Source of the DNA: Pseudolabrys sp.
GTDB taxonomy: Bacteria > Pseudomonadota > Alphaproteobacteria > Rhizobiales > Xanthobacteraceae
NCBI GenBank assembly: GCA_029945495.1
Contig: JAQSCR010000036.1
Span: 1 to 5,312, forward strand
Reading direction: 5' to 3'
DNA length: 5,312 bases
The notes beneath the pieces were generated by a model. That model ran no database searches and was not told the origin of the DNA. It saw nothing but the letters and a program-made list of their open reading frames with translations. Shown one piece after another: positions 5,207 through 5,312 of this stretch (the first letter of the stretch is position 1; the number at the start of each line of letters is the position of its first letter). A program made the translations under genes and the position numbers.

Positions 5207-5312
5207 CGCGGTGACGTTACGCCTGCGGGGTGGGGCAGCAAGTTCATTGTGCGTCAATTTATGCCGGTGGAATGAGACGAAGTTGGGACGGGGTTTTCTT
5301 ACTTACCCTCTC

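Noticed and set aside
5207..5257. Longer envC starting at TTG 5257
   Set aside because: TTG is a rare start, no Shine-Dalgarno precedes it, and third-position GC in the extra 17 codons is lower than in the coiled-coil region. It cannot be excluded without homologue alignment.
5207..5312. Promoter or gene end upstream of envC; the edge reads AGA GGG TAA on the - strand, which could be the last codons of an upstream gene such as rlmH
   Set aside because: Only two codons are visible, too few to identify a gene. TTGACG and CATAAA boxes on the - strand are not correctly paired or spaced for a promoter.

Overview
This 5.3 kb window is GC-rich chromosomal DNA with strong G/C bias at third codon positions. 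Its proteins resemble alphaproteobacterial versions, most like Bradyrhizobium/Rhodopseudomonas relatives (order Hyphomicrobiales). That placement rests on remembered family resemblance, not on a search.

Layout. On the + strand are the 3' end of atpD (1-177) and complete atpC (199-609), the tail of an F1Fo ATP synthase operon. Everything else is on the - strand, read from the right edge leftwards: an EnvC-type murein hydrolase activator (5206-3842), a CtpA/S41 processing protease (3845-2508), a 180-base intergenic gap, a membrane-anchored 'divergent polysaccharide deacetylase' of the YibQ family (2327-1119), and a Nudix RNA pyrophosphohydrolase RppH (1119-616). envC/ctpA overlap by 4 bases and the YibQ-like gene/rppH by 1 base, so each pair is probably co-transcribed and translationally coupled. 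atpC and rppH converge with only 6 bases between their stop codons.

The gap between ctpA and the YibQ-like gene is the most structured non-coding DNA here. It holds a G/C-rich hairpin that fits a terminator for the envC-ctpA transcript. Next to it is a 59-base palindromic element that can fold either as a three-way (Y-shaped) junction or as one long hairpin, with about 25 base pairs in both forms. It resembles a dispersed intergenic repeat.

Together, the envC-ctpA-yibQ block looks like a cell-envelope module: an amidase activator with a degenerate LytM domain, a periplasmic-facing serine protease, and a periplasmic YibQ-type domain that lacks the residues expected to bind metal. E. coli also has envC directly followed by yibQ, so the pairing appears ancient, with ctpA placed between them here. 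The last ~78 codons of envC have clearly lower G/C at third positions than the rest of the gene and contain a nested inverted repeat. No mobile element, CRISPR array, tRNA or rRNA was seen. Apart from the palindromic element I find no clear candidate for an undescribed system.
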